64,000 bases of DNA from JAYRSJ01 sp041920215 (GCA_041920215.1 JAYRSJ010000017.1:35887-99886); one strand, 5' to 3'. Shown: positions 1 through 11,494, counted from the first letter of the stretch. The notes: generated by a model from the letters alone, not told the origin. Numbers and translations: made by a program.

Positions 1-591
1 ATTGACCCGGCGCGGGAAGCGCGGATGGCCCTCGATGCGCGGCCCCAGCTCGGACACCGGCGCGGCGGCGCTGTCGGCCACCCGCAGCACTGCATGCGGA
101 TTGCCCATGGACAGCACCGCCAGCTCCAGGCCCAGGTCGGCCAGCGGCCAGAGCTCGAAGCCCTGCTGCAGGCGGGGGACCAGGCCCTCGGCGTCAAAGG
201 GCACGCGCGCCAGATCGAAGACCGGCGCGCCCATGTCCACGCTGACCCGGCCGTCGTCCTGCAGGCGCAGCTCCAGCAGCGCGTTGACGGTGCGCACCCG
301 GATCGTGGTCTTGGCGCTCAGGCCCTTGTCGGCCACATAGCGGACGAAGCAGCGTGCGCCGTTGCCGCAGTGCTCGACCTCGTCGCCATCGTTGTTGAAG
401 ATGCGGTAGCGGAAGTCCACGCCGGGCTCGCTGCTGGGCTCGATCACCAGGATTTGGTCGCAGCCCACGCCGAAGCGGCGGTCGCCCAGCGCGCGCAGCT
501 GCGCGGCGTCCAGGCTGAGCGGCTGCCGGGTGGCGTCGATCACGACAAAGTCGTTGCCGGCCCCCTGCATCTTGGTGAAGCGCAATTTCAT
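1..591 (-). CDS. dapF: Diaminopimelate epimerase, 3' end outside window
   Basis: DapF interconverts LL- and meso-diaminopimelate in the cytoplasm, supplying lysine and peptidoglycan synthesis. The first 197 codons are present. The N-terminus reads MKLRFTKMQGAGNDFVVID, the family opening, and the stretch HCGNGARCF near positions 385-360 carries one of the two catalytic cysteines. The family is usually 275-290 residues, so roughly the last third, including the second cysteine, lies beyond base 1. It follows two lipid A-type acyltransferase genes on the same strand with a 20-base gap and is probably cotranscribed with them. Identity is secure; the C-terminus cannot be judged. Confidence 0.95.
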   Translation of the reverse strand, partial: MKLRFTKMQGAGNDFVVIDATRQPLSLDAAQLRALGDRRFGVGCDQILVIEPSSEPGVDFRYRIFNNDGDEVEHCGNGARCFVRYVADKGLSAKTTIRVRTVNALLELRLQDDGRVSVDMGAPVFDLARVPFDAEGLVPRLQQGFELWPLADLGLELAVLSMGNPHAVLRVADSAAAPVSELGPRIEGHPRFPRRVN

Positions 592-611
592 CGGGCGATT
601 ATCTCCCGCCC

Positions 612-1508
612 TCAGTACAGCGAAGGCGCACCCTCAGGCCGGGTCTTGAAGCGCTTGTGCACCCACAGATACTGGGCCGGCCGCTCGCGGATGCGGGCCT
701 CCAGCCAGCGGTTCAGCAGGGCCGCGTCGGCCTCGTCTTCGCTGCCGGGATAGCCGGCCAGCGGCTCGCAGGCCTCGACCTCGTAGCCCTGCCCGCCCGG
801 CAGCATGGTCACCACCAGGGGCTGCACCACCATGCCCAGATTGCGGGCCATGCGGGCCGGCGCCAGCAGGGTGCAGGCCGGCACGCCGAAGAAGGGCACA
901 AAGGCCGAATCCTTGTCGCCGAAGTCCATATCGGGCGCATTCAGAAAGGCATAGCCCTTCTTGATCAGGCGCAGCACCGGGCGTATGCCCTCGTGGCGGT
1001 CGACGAAGGCGGTGGTGCCGAAGCGCGCCCGCCCGGCCAGCATGCGCGCATCGAAAACGGCATTGCTCTGGCGCTGGTAGACATCGACGCCGGGGCGCCG
1101 CTGGTTCAGCATCAGGGCCGGACCGCACCACTCGAGGCCGACGAAATGCGGCAGCAGCCACATCAGCGGCGCCTCGGTCTGCTCGGCCAGGCGGATATTG
1201 CCCTTGATGCGCACCAGTTTCTGCAGGCGTTCGGCCGGCGCGAACCACAGCAGGCCGCGCTCCAGAAAGCTGCGCCCCAGCCAGCCGAAATGCTGGCGCG
1301 CCAGGCGCTGGTGCTCGGCGGCCGGCAGCTCGGGAAAGCACAGCTGCAGATTGCGCAGCGCCACCCGGCGGCGCGAGCGCGCGCCCTGCCACAGCAGCCA
1401 GCCCAGGCCCTGGCCCAGCGCGGCCAGCCAGGCCAGCGGCAGCCAGTGCAGCAGCCACAGCAGGCCGATGAAGCCATGCGCACCCAGTCGCGACAGCGCG
1501 GAGCGCAT
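612..1508 (-). CDS. Lysophospholipid/lipid A acyltransferase (LpxL/HtrB family), second copy
   Basis: A 298-residue member of the LpxL/LpxM (HtrB) family, which moves acyl chains from acyl-ACP to lipid A precursors at the inner face of the cytoplasmic membrane. An N-terminal hydrophobic segment (about residues 10-35) would anchor it. The HX4E catalytic motif appears as HFVGLE in the stretch LPHFVGLEW. The ATG at 1508 is preferred because it lies 5 bases after the stop of the preceding acyltransferase gene; the frame is open further upstream, but that extension would overlap the neighbour extensively. Which acyl chain position this copy serves cannot be read from sequence. Confidence 0.88.
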   Translation of the reverse strand: MRSALSRLGAHGFIGLLWLLHWLPLAWLAALGQGLGWLLWQGARSRRRVALRNLQLCFPELPAAEHQRLARQHFGWLGRSFLERGLLWFAPAERLQKLVRIKGNIRLAEQTEAPLMWLLPHFVGLEWCGPALMLNQRRPGVDVYQRQSNAVFDARMLAGRARFGTTAFVDRHEGIRPVLRLIKKGYAFLNAPDMDFGDKDSAFVPFFGVPACTLLAPARMARNLGMVVQPLVVTMLPGGQGYEVEACEPLAGYPGSEDEADAALLNRWLEARIRERPAQYLWVHKRFKTRPEGAPSLY

Positions 1509-1513
1509 GCGCT

Positions 1514-2380
1514 TCAGCGCTCCGCCTGGGTCTGGCCCAGGTCCAGCGCGCGCGGCGCCTTGTAGCGGTGATAGCCCCATAGATACTGGGAGGGCGCTTC
1601 GATGATCAGGGATTCCATGGCCTTGTTGATGAGCTCGGCCGCGCATTCTGGCCCGTCTTCACGGCTCAGCTGCGGCCCGGGTCGCACCCGCACCACAAAC
1701 CCCCGGCCCCGCGCCAGGCGTTCGCCCCACAGCACCAGCAGCGGCGCGCCGCTTTGCTGCACCAGCTTGGCGGCCAGCGTCATCGTGTAGGCCGGCTTGC
1801 CGAAGAAGGGCGCCCAGACGCCCAGACCCTCGGGCGGCACCTGGTCGGGCAGCAGACCGATGGCCTGGCCCTGGCGCAAGGCGCGCAGCATCTGGCGCAC
1901 CCCGGCCAGCGAGGCCGGTGCGGTGGCCAGGCCCGGCCGCTCGCGCGAACCGTCCAGCAGCGCGCGCTGCCAGGCCTTGCGCGCCGGGCGGAACAGCACG
2001 GTGATGGGGGCCTGCCCACCGTAACGCTCGGCATAGGCCTGGGCGGTGACCTCGAAGCAGCCCATATGCGGGGTCAGCAGCACCAGGCCGCGCCCCTGCG
2101 CCAGCGCTGCGTCGATCAGCTCGGCGTCCTGCCACTGCACCCGATCGCCCAGGCCCTGGTCGCGCGGCCGCAGCCACAGCCAGGGCAGTTCGCCGATCAT
2201 GCGCCCGGCATGGGCGATCGCCAGGCGGGCCTGGTCCCAGGGCAGGCCCGCCTGGGCCACATTGGCACGGAAGCGGGCCCGGTAGCTGGGCGACAGCGCC
2301 CAGCTCAGCCAGCCCAAGGCGGCACCCAGGGCATGGAGCAGGCCCAGAGGGCAGCGGGACAGCAGGCGCAAGAGCAACAT
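1514..2380 (-). CDS. Lysophospholipid/lipid A acyltransferase (LpxL/HtrB family), first copy
   Basis: A 288-residue LpxL/HtrB-family acyltransferase with an N-terminal membrane segment (about residues 8-30) and the HX4E motif in TPHMGCFEV. It is the promoter-proximal gene of the acyltransferase-acyltransferase-dapF run and diverges from metK. A longer frame begins at a TTG at 2419, but the ATG at 2380 (MLLLRLLSRCPLG) puts the hydrophobic anchor at the N-terminus as usual for the family. No convincing Shine-Dalgarno precedes it, so the message may have a very short leader. The pair probably performs the two secondary acylations of lipid A, by analogy with LpxL and LpxM. Confidence 0.87.
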   Translation of the reverse strand: MLLLRLLSRCPLGLLHALGAALGWLSWALSPSYRARFRANVAQAGLPWDQARLAIAHAGRMIGELPWLWLRPRDQGLGDRVQWQDAELIDAALAQGRGLVLLTPHMGCFEVTAQAYAERYGGQAPITVLFRPARKAWQRALLDGSRERPGLATAPASLAGVRQMLRALRQGQAIGLLPDQVPPEGLGVWAPFFGKPAYTMTLAAKLVQQSGAPLLVLWGERLARGRGFVVRVRPGPQLSREDGPECAAELINKAMESLIIEAPSQYLWGYHRYKAPRALDLGQTQAER

Positions 2381-2385
2381 ATTTC

Positions 2386-2391
2386 TATAAT
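2386..2391 (+). promoter_or_regulatory. Candidate -10 box for metK
   Basis: A perfect TATAAT lies 172 bases before the metK start and just before the first stem of the metK leader hairpin. No good -35 hexamer is visible 16-18 bases upstream. The box sits next to the start of the divergent acyltransferase gene. Treat as a plausible but unproven transcription start region. Confidence 0.4.
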
Positions 2392-2395
2392 CCGG

Positions 2396-2461
2396 GCGTC
2401 GCCGAGTTAATTTGGACAACTTGCGGGGCGACGCGGGTGCTTATCCAAGCTTCAAGAACCC
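2396..2461 (+). ncRNA. Candidate structured metK leader RNA
   Basis: The leader between the TATAAT box and metK can fold. An 8-bp stem GCGTCGCC (2396-2403) pairs with GGCGACGC (2427-2434) around a 23-base loop. A second hairpin pairs GGGT (2435-2438) with ACCC (2458-2461), with an inner GCTT/AAGC stem (2439-2442 with 2447-2450). TTGGA in loop 1 (2412-2416) is complementary to TCCAA (2444-2448) near the second hairpin, allowing a pseudoknot. It does not match the SAM-II arrangement I know. Function, perhaps feedback control of SAM synthesis, is inference from position only. Confidence 0.35.
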
Positions 2462-2557
2462 GCCGGGCTGTCAAGCTCAACAAATGCCGCTAAAGCGTTC
2501 GCCGCGTCTCCTGACCAGCACGGCAACGCCGACCGACTGACGACAAGGAGTGTAAAA

Positions 2558-3739
2558 GTGGCGAGTAGCGATTTTCTCTTTACTTCGGAATCCGTTTCCG
2601 AAGGACATCCCGACAAGGTGGCCGACCAGATCTCGGACGCCATCCTGGATGCGATCTTCCAGCAGGACCCGCGCTCGCGCGTTGCCGCCGAAACCCTGTG
2701 CAATACCGGCCTGGTGGTGCTGGCCGGCGAGATCACGACCAATGCCCATGTGGACTACATCCAGGTGGCGCGTGACACGATCAAGCGCATCGGCTACGAC
2801 AACACCGAGTACGGCATCGACTACAAGGGCTGCGCGGTGCTGGTGGCCTATGACAAGCAGAGCAATGACATCGCCCAGGGCGTGGACCATGCCTCGGACG
2901 ACCACCTGAACACCGGCGCCGGCGACCAGGGCCTGATGTTCGGCTACGCCTGCGACGAGACGCCCGAGCTGATGCCCGCGCCGATCTATTACGCGCACCG
3001 GCTGGTGGAGCGCCAGGCCCAGCTGCGCAAGGACGGCCGCCTGCCCTTTCTGCGCCCCGACGCCAAGAGCCAGGTGACGATGCGCTATGTGGACGGCAAG
3101 CCGCACAGCATCGACACCGTGGTGCTGTCCAGCCAGCACGCCCCCGAGATGAGCCTGGGCGACAAGATGAAGCCCGAGTTCTACGAGGCGGTGATCGAGG
3201 AGATCATCAAGCCGGTGCTGCCCAAGGAATGGCTGAAGGAGACCAAGTACCTGGTCAATCCGACCGGCCGCTTCGTCATCGGTGGCCCGCAGGGCGACTG
3301 CGGCCTGACCGGCCGCAAGATCATCGTCGACACCTACGGCGGCGCCTGCCCGCACGGCGGCGGCGCCTTCTCGGGCAAGGACCCGACCAAGGTGGACCGC
3401 TCGGCCGCCTATGCCGCCCGCTATGTGGCCAAGAACATCGTCGCCGCCGGCCTGGCCAAGCAGTGTCAGATCCAGGTGGCCTACGCGATCGGCGTGGCGC
3501 GCCCGATGAACGTGACCGTCTACACCGAGGGCACCGGCGTGATCTCGGACGACAAGATCGCCGCCCTGGTCAACGAACATTTCGATCTGCGCCCCAAGGG
3601 CATCATCCAGATGCTGGACCTGCTGCGCCCGATCTACAGCAAGACCGCCGCCTACGGCCACTTCGGCCGCGAGGAGCCGGAGTTCAGCTGGGAGCGCACT
3701 GACAAGGCTGCCGCGCTGCGTGCAGCGGCCGGGCTGTAA
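2558..3739 (+). CDS. metK: S-adenosylmethionine synthetase
   Basis: MetK makes S-adenosylmethionine from methionine and ATP in the cytosol. The 393-residue product is the usual length and opens with FTSESVSEGHPDKVADQISD, the conserved ATP/methionine-binding start. The methionine-loop region and the glycine-rich GGGAFSGKDPTKVDRSAAY segment are also present. Translation starts at GTG 2558, preceded by AAGGAG at 2545-2550. It has its own structured leader and is followed by a strong intrinsic terminator, so it is probably monocistronic. It supplies SAM to the cycle completed by ahcY and metF further along on the same strand. Confidence 0.98.
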   Translation: MASSDFLFTSESVSEGHPDKVADQISDAILDAIFQQDPRSRVAAETLCNTGLVVLAGEITTNAHVDYIQVARDTIKRIGYDNTEYGIDYKGCAVLVAYDKQSNDIAQGVDHASDDHLNTGAGDQGLMFGYACDETPELMPAPIYYAHRLVERQAQLRKDGRLPFLRPDAKSQVTMRYVDGKPHSIDTVVLSSQHAPEMSLGDKMKPEFYEAVIEEIIKPVLPKEWLKETKYLVNPTGRFVIGGPQGDCGLTGRKIIVDTYGGACPHGGGAFSGKDPTKVDRSAAYAARYVAKNIVAAGLAKQCQIQVAYAIGVARPMNVTVYTEGTGVISDDKIAALVNEHFDLRPKGIIQMLDLLRPIYSKTAAYGHFGREEPEFSWERTDKAAALRAAAGL

Positions 3740-3755
3740 GCCGTCACTCCAGACC

Positions 3756-3786
3756 AAAAAGGGCTGCCGCGAGCAGCCCTTTTTTT
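3756..3786 (+). terminator. Intrinsic terminator after metK
   Basis: GGGCTGC (3761-3767) pairs with GCAGCCC (3773-3779 region) around a short CGCGA loop and is followed by a run of seven T. An A-run before the stem makes it potentially bidirectional. It starts 17 bases after the metK stop. Confidence 0.92.
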
Positions 3787-3892
3787 GTGGCCGCCTCCCC
3801 TGTTCAGGCTAGGCACAAACCCTCCCGCCGGGCGAGAGGTCGGGCCAGATAATCGTTCGGTCGCTGCTGACACGGCCCGAGTTCTGACGCTC

Positions 3893-4921
3893 ATGCTGCC
3901 TGCCTCACTGCCCCCGCTGCGCATCCTGGTGGTCGATGACCAGACCAGCACCCGCAAGGTGCTGGCGGCGCAGCTCACAGCCGCCGGCCACCAGGTGCTG
4001 GAGGCCGATTCGGGCGACAGCGCGCTGAGTCAGTTCGCGCTCAGCCGGCCCGATTTAGTGCTGCTGGATGTGGAGATGCCGGGCCATGACGGCTACTGGG
4101 TGGCCAGCCAGCTGCGCGCCTCCGAGGCCGGCGGCTGGACGCCCATCATCTTTCTGTCCAGCCGCGCCCAGGACAACGATCTCTGGCTGGGCATCGAGTC
4201 GGGCGGCGACGACTATCTGGTCAAGCCGGTCTCAACCACGGTGCTGCAGGCCAAGCTGCGCGCGATGCAGCGGCTGCGCCGCATGCAGTCGCGCCTGATC
4301 GAGCTCTCCGACGAGCTGCGCAGCGCCAACGAGCAGCTGACCCGGCTCAGCCATGAGGACGGGCTGACCGGCCTGCCCAACCGCCGCGCCTTCGATCTGC
4401 GCCTGCAGCAGGAGATTCTCAGCGCCCAGCGCGACCAGCAACACCTGACCCTGGTGCTGTGCGATATCGACCATTTCAAGGGCTATAACGACAGCCTGGG
4501 CCATGTGGAGGGCGATGCCTGCCTGCAGAAGATGGCCCGGCTGCTGCAGCAGACCTGCCGCCGCCCGCGCGACTGCGCCGCCCGCTATGGCGGCGAGGAG
4601 TTCGCGCTGATCCTGCCCGGCACGCCGCGCTCGGGCGCGATGACCTTTGCGCGTGCGGTGCTGCGCACGGTGGAGCTGACCGCCATCCCCCACCCCAGCT
4701 CGCCGGTGGCGCCCTATGTGACCCTGTCCGGCGGCATCAGCACCTGCGTGCCCGATGCCGGCACCACGCTGGAGGGCCTGCTGCGCCGGGCCGACGATGC
4801 GCTCTACGCCGCCAAGTCGCGCGGCCGCAACCGCTTCTTCAGCTTCGAGATGCAGATGGACACCCGCGAGCAGCGCCAGAGCTTCATGCCCAGCCGGCCC
4901 ACGCCGCTGGGCAAGGGCTGA
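3893..4921 (+). CDS. Response regulator with GGDEF diguanylate cyclase output
   Basis: A 342-residue protein that should make cyclic di-GMP under control of phosphorylation. The receiver domain (about 8-125) has the acidic pair in ILVVDDQ and phosphoacceptor Asp59 in DLVLLDVEMPG, with the conserved Lys in LVKP. A short helical linker follows. The GGDEF domain (about 165-320) has an intact GGEEF active site at 233-237. RPRD at 224-227 lies exactly five residues before it, matching an inhibitory I-site RxxD. The ATG at 3893 is chosen because the domain begins directly after it; the upstream in-frame stretch overlaps the metK terminator. It is followed 100 bases later by a hybrid kinase on the same strand, its likely partner. 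Confidence 0.9.
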   Translation: MLPASLPPLRILVVDDQTSTRKVLAAQLTAAGHQVLEADSGDSALSQFALSRPDLVLLDVEMPGHDGYWVASQLRASEAGGWTPIIFLSSRAQDNDLWLGIESGGDDYLVKPVSTTVLQAKLRAMQRLRRMQSRLIELSDELRSANEQLTRLSHEDGLTGLPNRRAFDLRLQQEILSAQRDQQHLTLVLCDIDHFKGYNDSLGHVEGDACLQKMARLLQQTCRRPRDCAARYGGEEFALILPGTPRSGAMTFARAVLRTVELTAIPHPSSPVAPYVTLSGGISTCVPDAGTTLEGLLRRADDALYAAKSRGRNRFFSFEMQMDTREQRQSFMPSRPTPLGKG

Positions 4922-5021
4922 GCCGGGCGGCCGCGGACGCTTGTGCGGGCTGCGCGCCCGGCGTCGGGTGGCGGCCGGCGTCTCATGCAGAATCCAGCGG
5001 TCTTTGCAAGGGCCGTCCCAC

Positions 5022-7262
<2,241 letters not shown>

Positions 7263-7287
7263 CGCGCCTCAGAGCCCGATCGCAGGC

Positions 7288-8073
7288 TCAGGCCCGCGCG
7301 GCGATCAGGGCCTGGGCCAGCTCGGCGAAGCCGCGCCCGCGCTCGGCCCGGGTCACATAGCGCGGCAGGGTCTTGAGCTGCGGCACGAAGCGCTCGATAT
7401 TGGCCACGCCCACCGACAGCGGCACCCGCTCGAACATCAGCTGGTCATTGGTCGAGTCGCCGACATAGACCCAGTCCTCGGCCACAAAGGCCCAGCCCAG
7501 GCAGCTGGGCACCGCCCATTGCGCGGCCGTCCATTTGCTGTGTTCGCCAATCCAGCCATTGATGTGGATGGAGCTGACCGTGGCGGTCAGCCCATGCGCG
7601 CGCATCAGCGCGCAGGTCTGGTCGATCTGCGCGGGCGCCAGATGCGCATGCTCGCTGTGGTCGACCGCGATATCGGTCAGCCGCCCGGGGCTGTCGGTGG
7701 CCAGGCGCGTGCCCGGCACCCGCGCCAGCACATCGGCGGCGCAGGCCTGCAGGCGGGCAAAATTGGCGGCGCGCGTGGCCTCGTCCTGGCTGAAATCGCG
7801 GCGCAGCGTGCCGCCCTCGCCGCGCCTGAGCATCACCGCGCCGTTCTCGGCCACGATGGCCGCTACCGGCCAGGCCAGCGCAAAAGGCTCGCTCCAGCCG
7901 GCCGGCCGGCCGGTGATCGCGATGACGGGCAGGCCGGCGGCCTGCAGGGCCTGCAGGGCCTGCAGGGCTTCGGGGGCGATCGCGCCGTCGGCGGTCAGGG
8001 TGTCGTCGATATCGGTGAGCACACCGCGCACGGCGCGCAGGGCCACGGCGGGGCAAAGGCTGAGAGGCTGCAT
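7288..8073 (-). CDS. HAD-superfamily (IIB-type) sugar-phosphatase-like hydrolase
   Basis: A 261-residue HAD phosphatase. Motif I is DIDDTLT (Asp21, Asp23), motif II is in VIAITGRPAG, and the C-terminal acidic motif IV is GDSTNDQLMF. The cap placement resembles the Cof/sucrose-phosphatase-like class IIB, so a sugar phosphate is a reasonable substrate guess but nothing in the sequence fixes it. The ATG at 8073 is chosen because an upstream in-frame extension would run through the ahcY riboswitch. A 9-base tandem repeat inside the gene encodes an ALQALQALQ run. It is convergent with the hybrid kinase and divergent from ahcY. Confidence 0.82.
   Translation of the reverse strand: MQPLSLCPAVALRAVRGVLTDIDDTLTADGAIAPEALQALQALQAAGLPVIAITGRPAGWSEPFALAWPVAAIVAENGAVMLRRGEGGTLRRDFSQDEATRAANFARLQACAADVLARVPGTRLATDSPGRLTDIAVDHSEHAHLAPAQIDQTCALMRAHGLTATVSSIHINGWIGEHSKWTAAQWAVPSCLGWAFVAEDWVYVGDSTNDQLMFERVPLSVGVANIERFVPQLKTLPRYVTRAERGRGFAELAQALIAARA
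7942..7968. repeat. Three perfect 9-bp tandem repeats inside the HAD gene
   Basis: CTGCAGGGC occurs three times head to tail (7942, 7951, 7960). On the coding strand this gives repeated Ala-Leu-Gln. Copy number could change in frame by slippage. Confidence 0.9.
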
Positions 8074-8132
8074 GGGCGGCGATTGTCCGCAATCCCGGCG
8101 CTTATGCGCAGCAGCGCCGGGCGGCTTGCGGC

Positions 8133-8138
8133 TAGAAT
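8133..8138 (+). promoter_or_regulatory. Candidate -10 box for ahcY
   Basis: TAGAAT lies 9 bases before the first paired base of the SAH riboswitch, the right place for a transcript starting near 8145. A clear -35 element is not visible. Confidence 0.45.
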
Positions 8139-8147
8139 TCGGGCCTT

Positions 8148-8232
8148 CCGAGGAGCGTTGCAACCTCTGCACCCCTAGAGGCCAGGCTCGGAACGTCCCG
8201 GTGAAGGCACCGGGCCACTGCAACCGCGCTCA
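8148..8232 (+). ncRNA. S-adenosylhomocysteine (SAH) riboswitch
   Basis: The leader contains the SAH riboswitch signature CCGAGGAGCGTTGCAAC. GAGCG and TTGCA (8153-8162) pair with TGCAA (8219-8223) and CGCTC (8227-8231). CCGAG (8148-8152) is complementary to CTCGG (8187-8191), the pseudoknot expected for this class. CCCGGTG (8197-8203) and CACCGGG (8208-8214) form a hairpin. This class switches on ahcY when SAH accumulates. The match in signature, topology and downstream gene makes the call strong. Confidence 0.93.
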
Positions 8233-8255
8233 CCCGCCATGTCTCGCGTGGGTGA
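8229..8255 (+). promoter_or_regulatory. Possible expression-platform hairpin of the SAH riboswitch
   Basis: TCACCC (8230-8235) can pair with GGGTGA (8250-8255), and a T-rich stretch follows a few bases later (around 8268-8275). The 5' arm shares bases with the 3' arm of the aptamer closing stem, so the two folds exclude each other. This would fit SAH binding disrupting a terminator-like hairpin. It is a fold drawn by eye. Confidence 0.35.
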
Positions 8256-8327
8256 TCGACCGTTCATTTTTCGGCACCGAGCTCATCCCACCGGCATGGC
8301 GGCTTCATCACTGAAGGAGCTTTTGCA

Positions 8328-9749
<1,422 letters not shown>

Positions 9750-9762
9750 AGCCCCGCCAGCG

Positions 9763-10533
9763 ATGCGCGCCGACCAGCTGCTGGTGGCCCAGGGCCTGGC
9801 CCCGACACGCTCGGCCGCCCAGCGCCTGATCGAGCGCCGGGCCGTGGAATGGGCCGCGCCCAAGGGCTGGGCGGCGCTCAGGAAGGCCGGCGAGGACCTG
9901 CCCGAGACGGCGCAGCTGCGCATCACCGATGACGCGGAGCTGCGCTATGTCTCGCGCGGCGGGCTCAAGCTGGAGGGCGCGCTGCAGGCCAGCGGCCTGG
10001 CGGTGCAGGGCCTGACCGTGCTGGACCTGGGCCAGAGCACCGGCGGCTTCAGCGACTGCCTGCTCAAGCAGGGCGCAGCGCGCGTGGTGGGTGTCGATGT
10101 GGGCCATGGCCAGCTGCATGCCAGCCTGGCCGGCGACGCGCGCATCCATGCGCTGGAAGGCCTGCATGTGCGCGAGCTGCCGGGCTCGGCGCTGGAGGGC
10201 CACAAGCCCGCCGCTGGTTTCGGGCTGATCGTCGGCGACCTCAGCTTCATCTCGATGCTGGGCGCCCTGCCCCATCTGGCCCCCTGGCTGGCGCCCGGGG
10301 GCCAGGTCTTGCTGCTGATCAAGCCGCAGTTCGAACTGGGCCCCAAGGCGCTGGGCCGCGGCGGCCTGGTCAGGGATGCCGCCCAGTACCCGCTGCTGGA
10401 GGCGCGCGCCAGAGCGGCGGCCGAGGCTCTGGGTTGGACGGTGCGCGGCTATTTCGAAAGCGCCATCGCCGGCGGCGATGGCAATACCGAATTCTTTTTG
10501 TGGGCGCAAAGCCCGAGGGAGGGCCTGCGATGA
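9763..10533 (+). CDS. tlyA: TlyA-family S4/FtsJ-type rRNA methyltransferase
   Basis: A 256-residue protein with an N-terminal S4 RNA-binding domain (about 1-60, beginning MRADQLLVAQGLAPTRSAAQRLI) and a Rossmann FtsJ/RrmJ-like methyltransferase domain. The SAM loop is LDLGQSTGGFSDCLL, the acidic motif GVDVGHGQL, and the lysine of LLIKPQFELG belongs to the catalytic set. Characterised TlyA proteins 2'-O-methylate ribosomal RNA; older annotations call the family hemolysin A. It sits between ahcY and metF and overlaps metF by four bases (ATGA), so a methyltransferase is translationally coupled to the SAM-cycle genes. Exact RNA target unknown here. Confidence 0.85.
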   Translation: MRADQLLVAQGLAPTRSAAQRLIERRAVEWAAPKGWAALRKAGEDLPETAQLRITDDAELRYVSRGGLKLEGALQASGLAVQGLTVLDLGQSTGGFSDCLLKQGAARVVGVDVGHGQLHASLAGDARIHALEGLHVRELPGSALEGHKPAAGFGLIVGDLSFISMLGALPHLAPWLAPGGQVLLLIKPQFELGPKALGRGGLVRDAAQYPLLEARARAAAEALGWTVRGYFESAIAGGDGNTEFFLWAQSPREGLR

Positions 10534-11366
10534 CAGCGCTCAGTTTCGAATTCTTCCCGCCCAACACCCCGGTCGGCAGCGAGAAGCTGAAGACGGTGGT
10601 GCAGGAGCTGGGCGCCTTGCAGCCCAATTATTGCAGCGTCACCTTTGGCGCCGGCGGCGCCACCCGCGACAAGACCCTGGCCACGGTGATGGACATCGCC
10701 GCCAGCGGCCACGAGGCCGCGCCGCACCTGAGCTGCGTGGGCTCCACCCGCGAGAACATCGCCGCGATCCTGGCCACCTACCGGGCCCAGCACATCCGCC
10801 GCATCGTGGCCCTGCGCGGCGATCTGCCCAGCGGCACGGCCACGGCCGGCGAGTTCCGCTATGCGGCCGAGCTGGTGCGCTTCATCCGCGAGACGCAGGG
10901 GCCGGACTGGAAGATCGAGGTGGCCGCCTATCCCGAGTACCACCCGCAGCAGCGCTACGCGGCCCGCGATCTGCAGCATTTCGCCGACAAGATGAACGCC
11001 GGCGCCGATGCCGCCATCACCCAGTTCTTCTTCAACCCCGACGCCTATTTCCACTTCGTCGACGAGGTGCGTAAATTCGGCGTTAGTGCACCGATCGTGC
11101 CGGGCATCATGCCCTTCCACAACTACGCCCGCATCGCCCAGTTCGCCCAGCGCGACGGCATCGAGATTCCGCGCTGGGTGGCGCTGAAGATGGAGGGCTA
11201 TATGGACGACGCGGCCTCGATACGCGCCTTCGGCCTCGACGTGATCACCCGGCTGTGCGAACGCCTGATCGCCGGCGGTGTGCCGGGCCTGCATTTCTAT
11301 ACCCTCAATCAAGCCGGCTTGACGCTGGAGTTGTGCAAACGCCTCGGCCTCGGCGCCAAGTCTTGA
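10530..11366 (+). CDS. metF: 5,10-methylenetetrahydrofolate reductase
   Basis: MetF reduces methylene-THF to methyl-THF with NADH and FAD, giving the methyl group for methionine synthesis from the homocysteine released by AhcY. The 278-residue product has the typical opening LSFEFFPP with the catalytic Glu, GAGGATRDKT, the FAD-site region VALRGDLP, and QFFFNPDAYF. Its ATG overlaps the tlyA stop (ATGA), implying coupling. With metK and ahcY upstream it completes three steps of the activated-methyl cycle in one stretch. Confidence 0.96.
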   Translation: MTALSFEFFPPNTPVGSEKLKTVVQELGALQPNYCSVTFGAGGATRDKTLATVMDIAASGHEAAPHLSCVGSTRENIAAILATYRAQHIRRIVALRGDLPSGTATAGEFRYAAELVRFIRETQGPDWKIEVAAYPEYHPQQRYAARDLQHFADKMNAGADAAITQFFFNPDAYFHFVDEVRKFGVSAPIVPGIMPFHNYARIAQFAQRDGIEIPRWVALKMEGYMDDAASIRAFGLDVITRLCERLIAGGVPGLHFYTLNQAGLTLELCKRLGLGAKS

Positions 11367-11378
11367 GCCAGCGCAAAT

Positions 11379-11400
11379 CCCTGCCGCCGGCGCGGCAGGG
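11379..11400 (+). terminator. GC-rich hairpin after metF, possible terminator
   Basis: CCCTGCCG (11379-11386) pairs with CGGCAGGG (11393-11400) around a 6-base loop, 12 bases after the metF stop. There is no T-run, so it may only stabilise the mRNA end or act with Rho. Confidence 0.4.
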
Positions 11401-11412
11401 GCACTGAGCCGC

Positions 11413-11426
11413 TTGCGTCAGCTCAA
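11413..11426 (+). promoter_or_regulatory. Weak FNR/ANR-like site upstream of ompW
   Basis: TTGCG-TCAG-CTCAA has the 14-base spacing of the FNR/ANR consensus TTGAT-N4-ATCAA and matches 7 of its 10 fixed bases. OmpW/OprG genes are FNR/ANR-controlled in other proteobacteria, which is why the match is worth noting; it remains weak. Confidence 0.3.
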
Positions 11427-11494
11427 GTGCGGCAGGCAAGCCGGCCGCTTCAATAGCGCCATCGGGACTTTTCCCAAACCAAGGAGCTATTGAA

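Noticed and set aside
2381..2419. Longer acyltransferase start at TTG 2419
   Set aside because: It would add a charged tail before the N-terminal membrane anchor and overlap the metK leader; ATG 2380 fits the family.
2398..2500. SAM-II riboswitch before metK, suggested by AAATG..GCTAAA near 2482-2495
   Set aside because: The upstream P1 stem and loop arrangement of SAM-II cannot be formed with that segment; only a short word matches.
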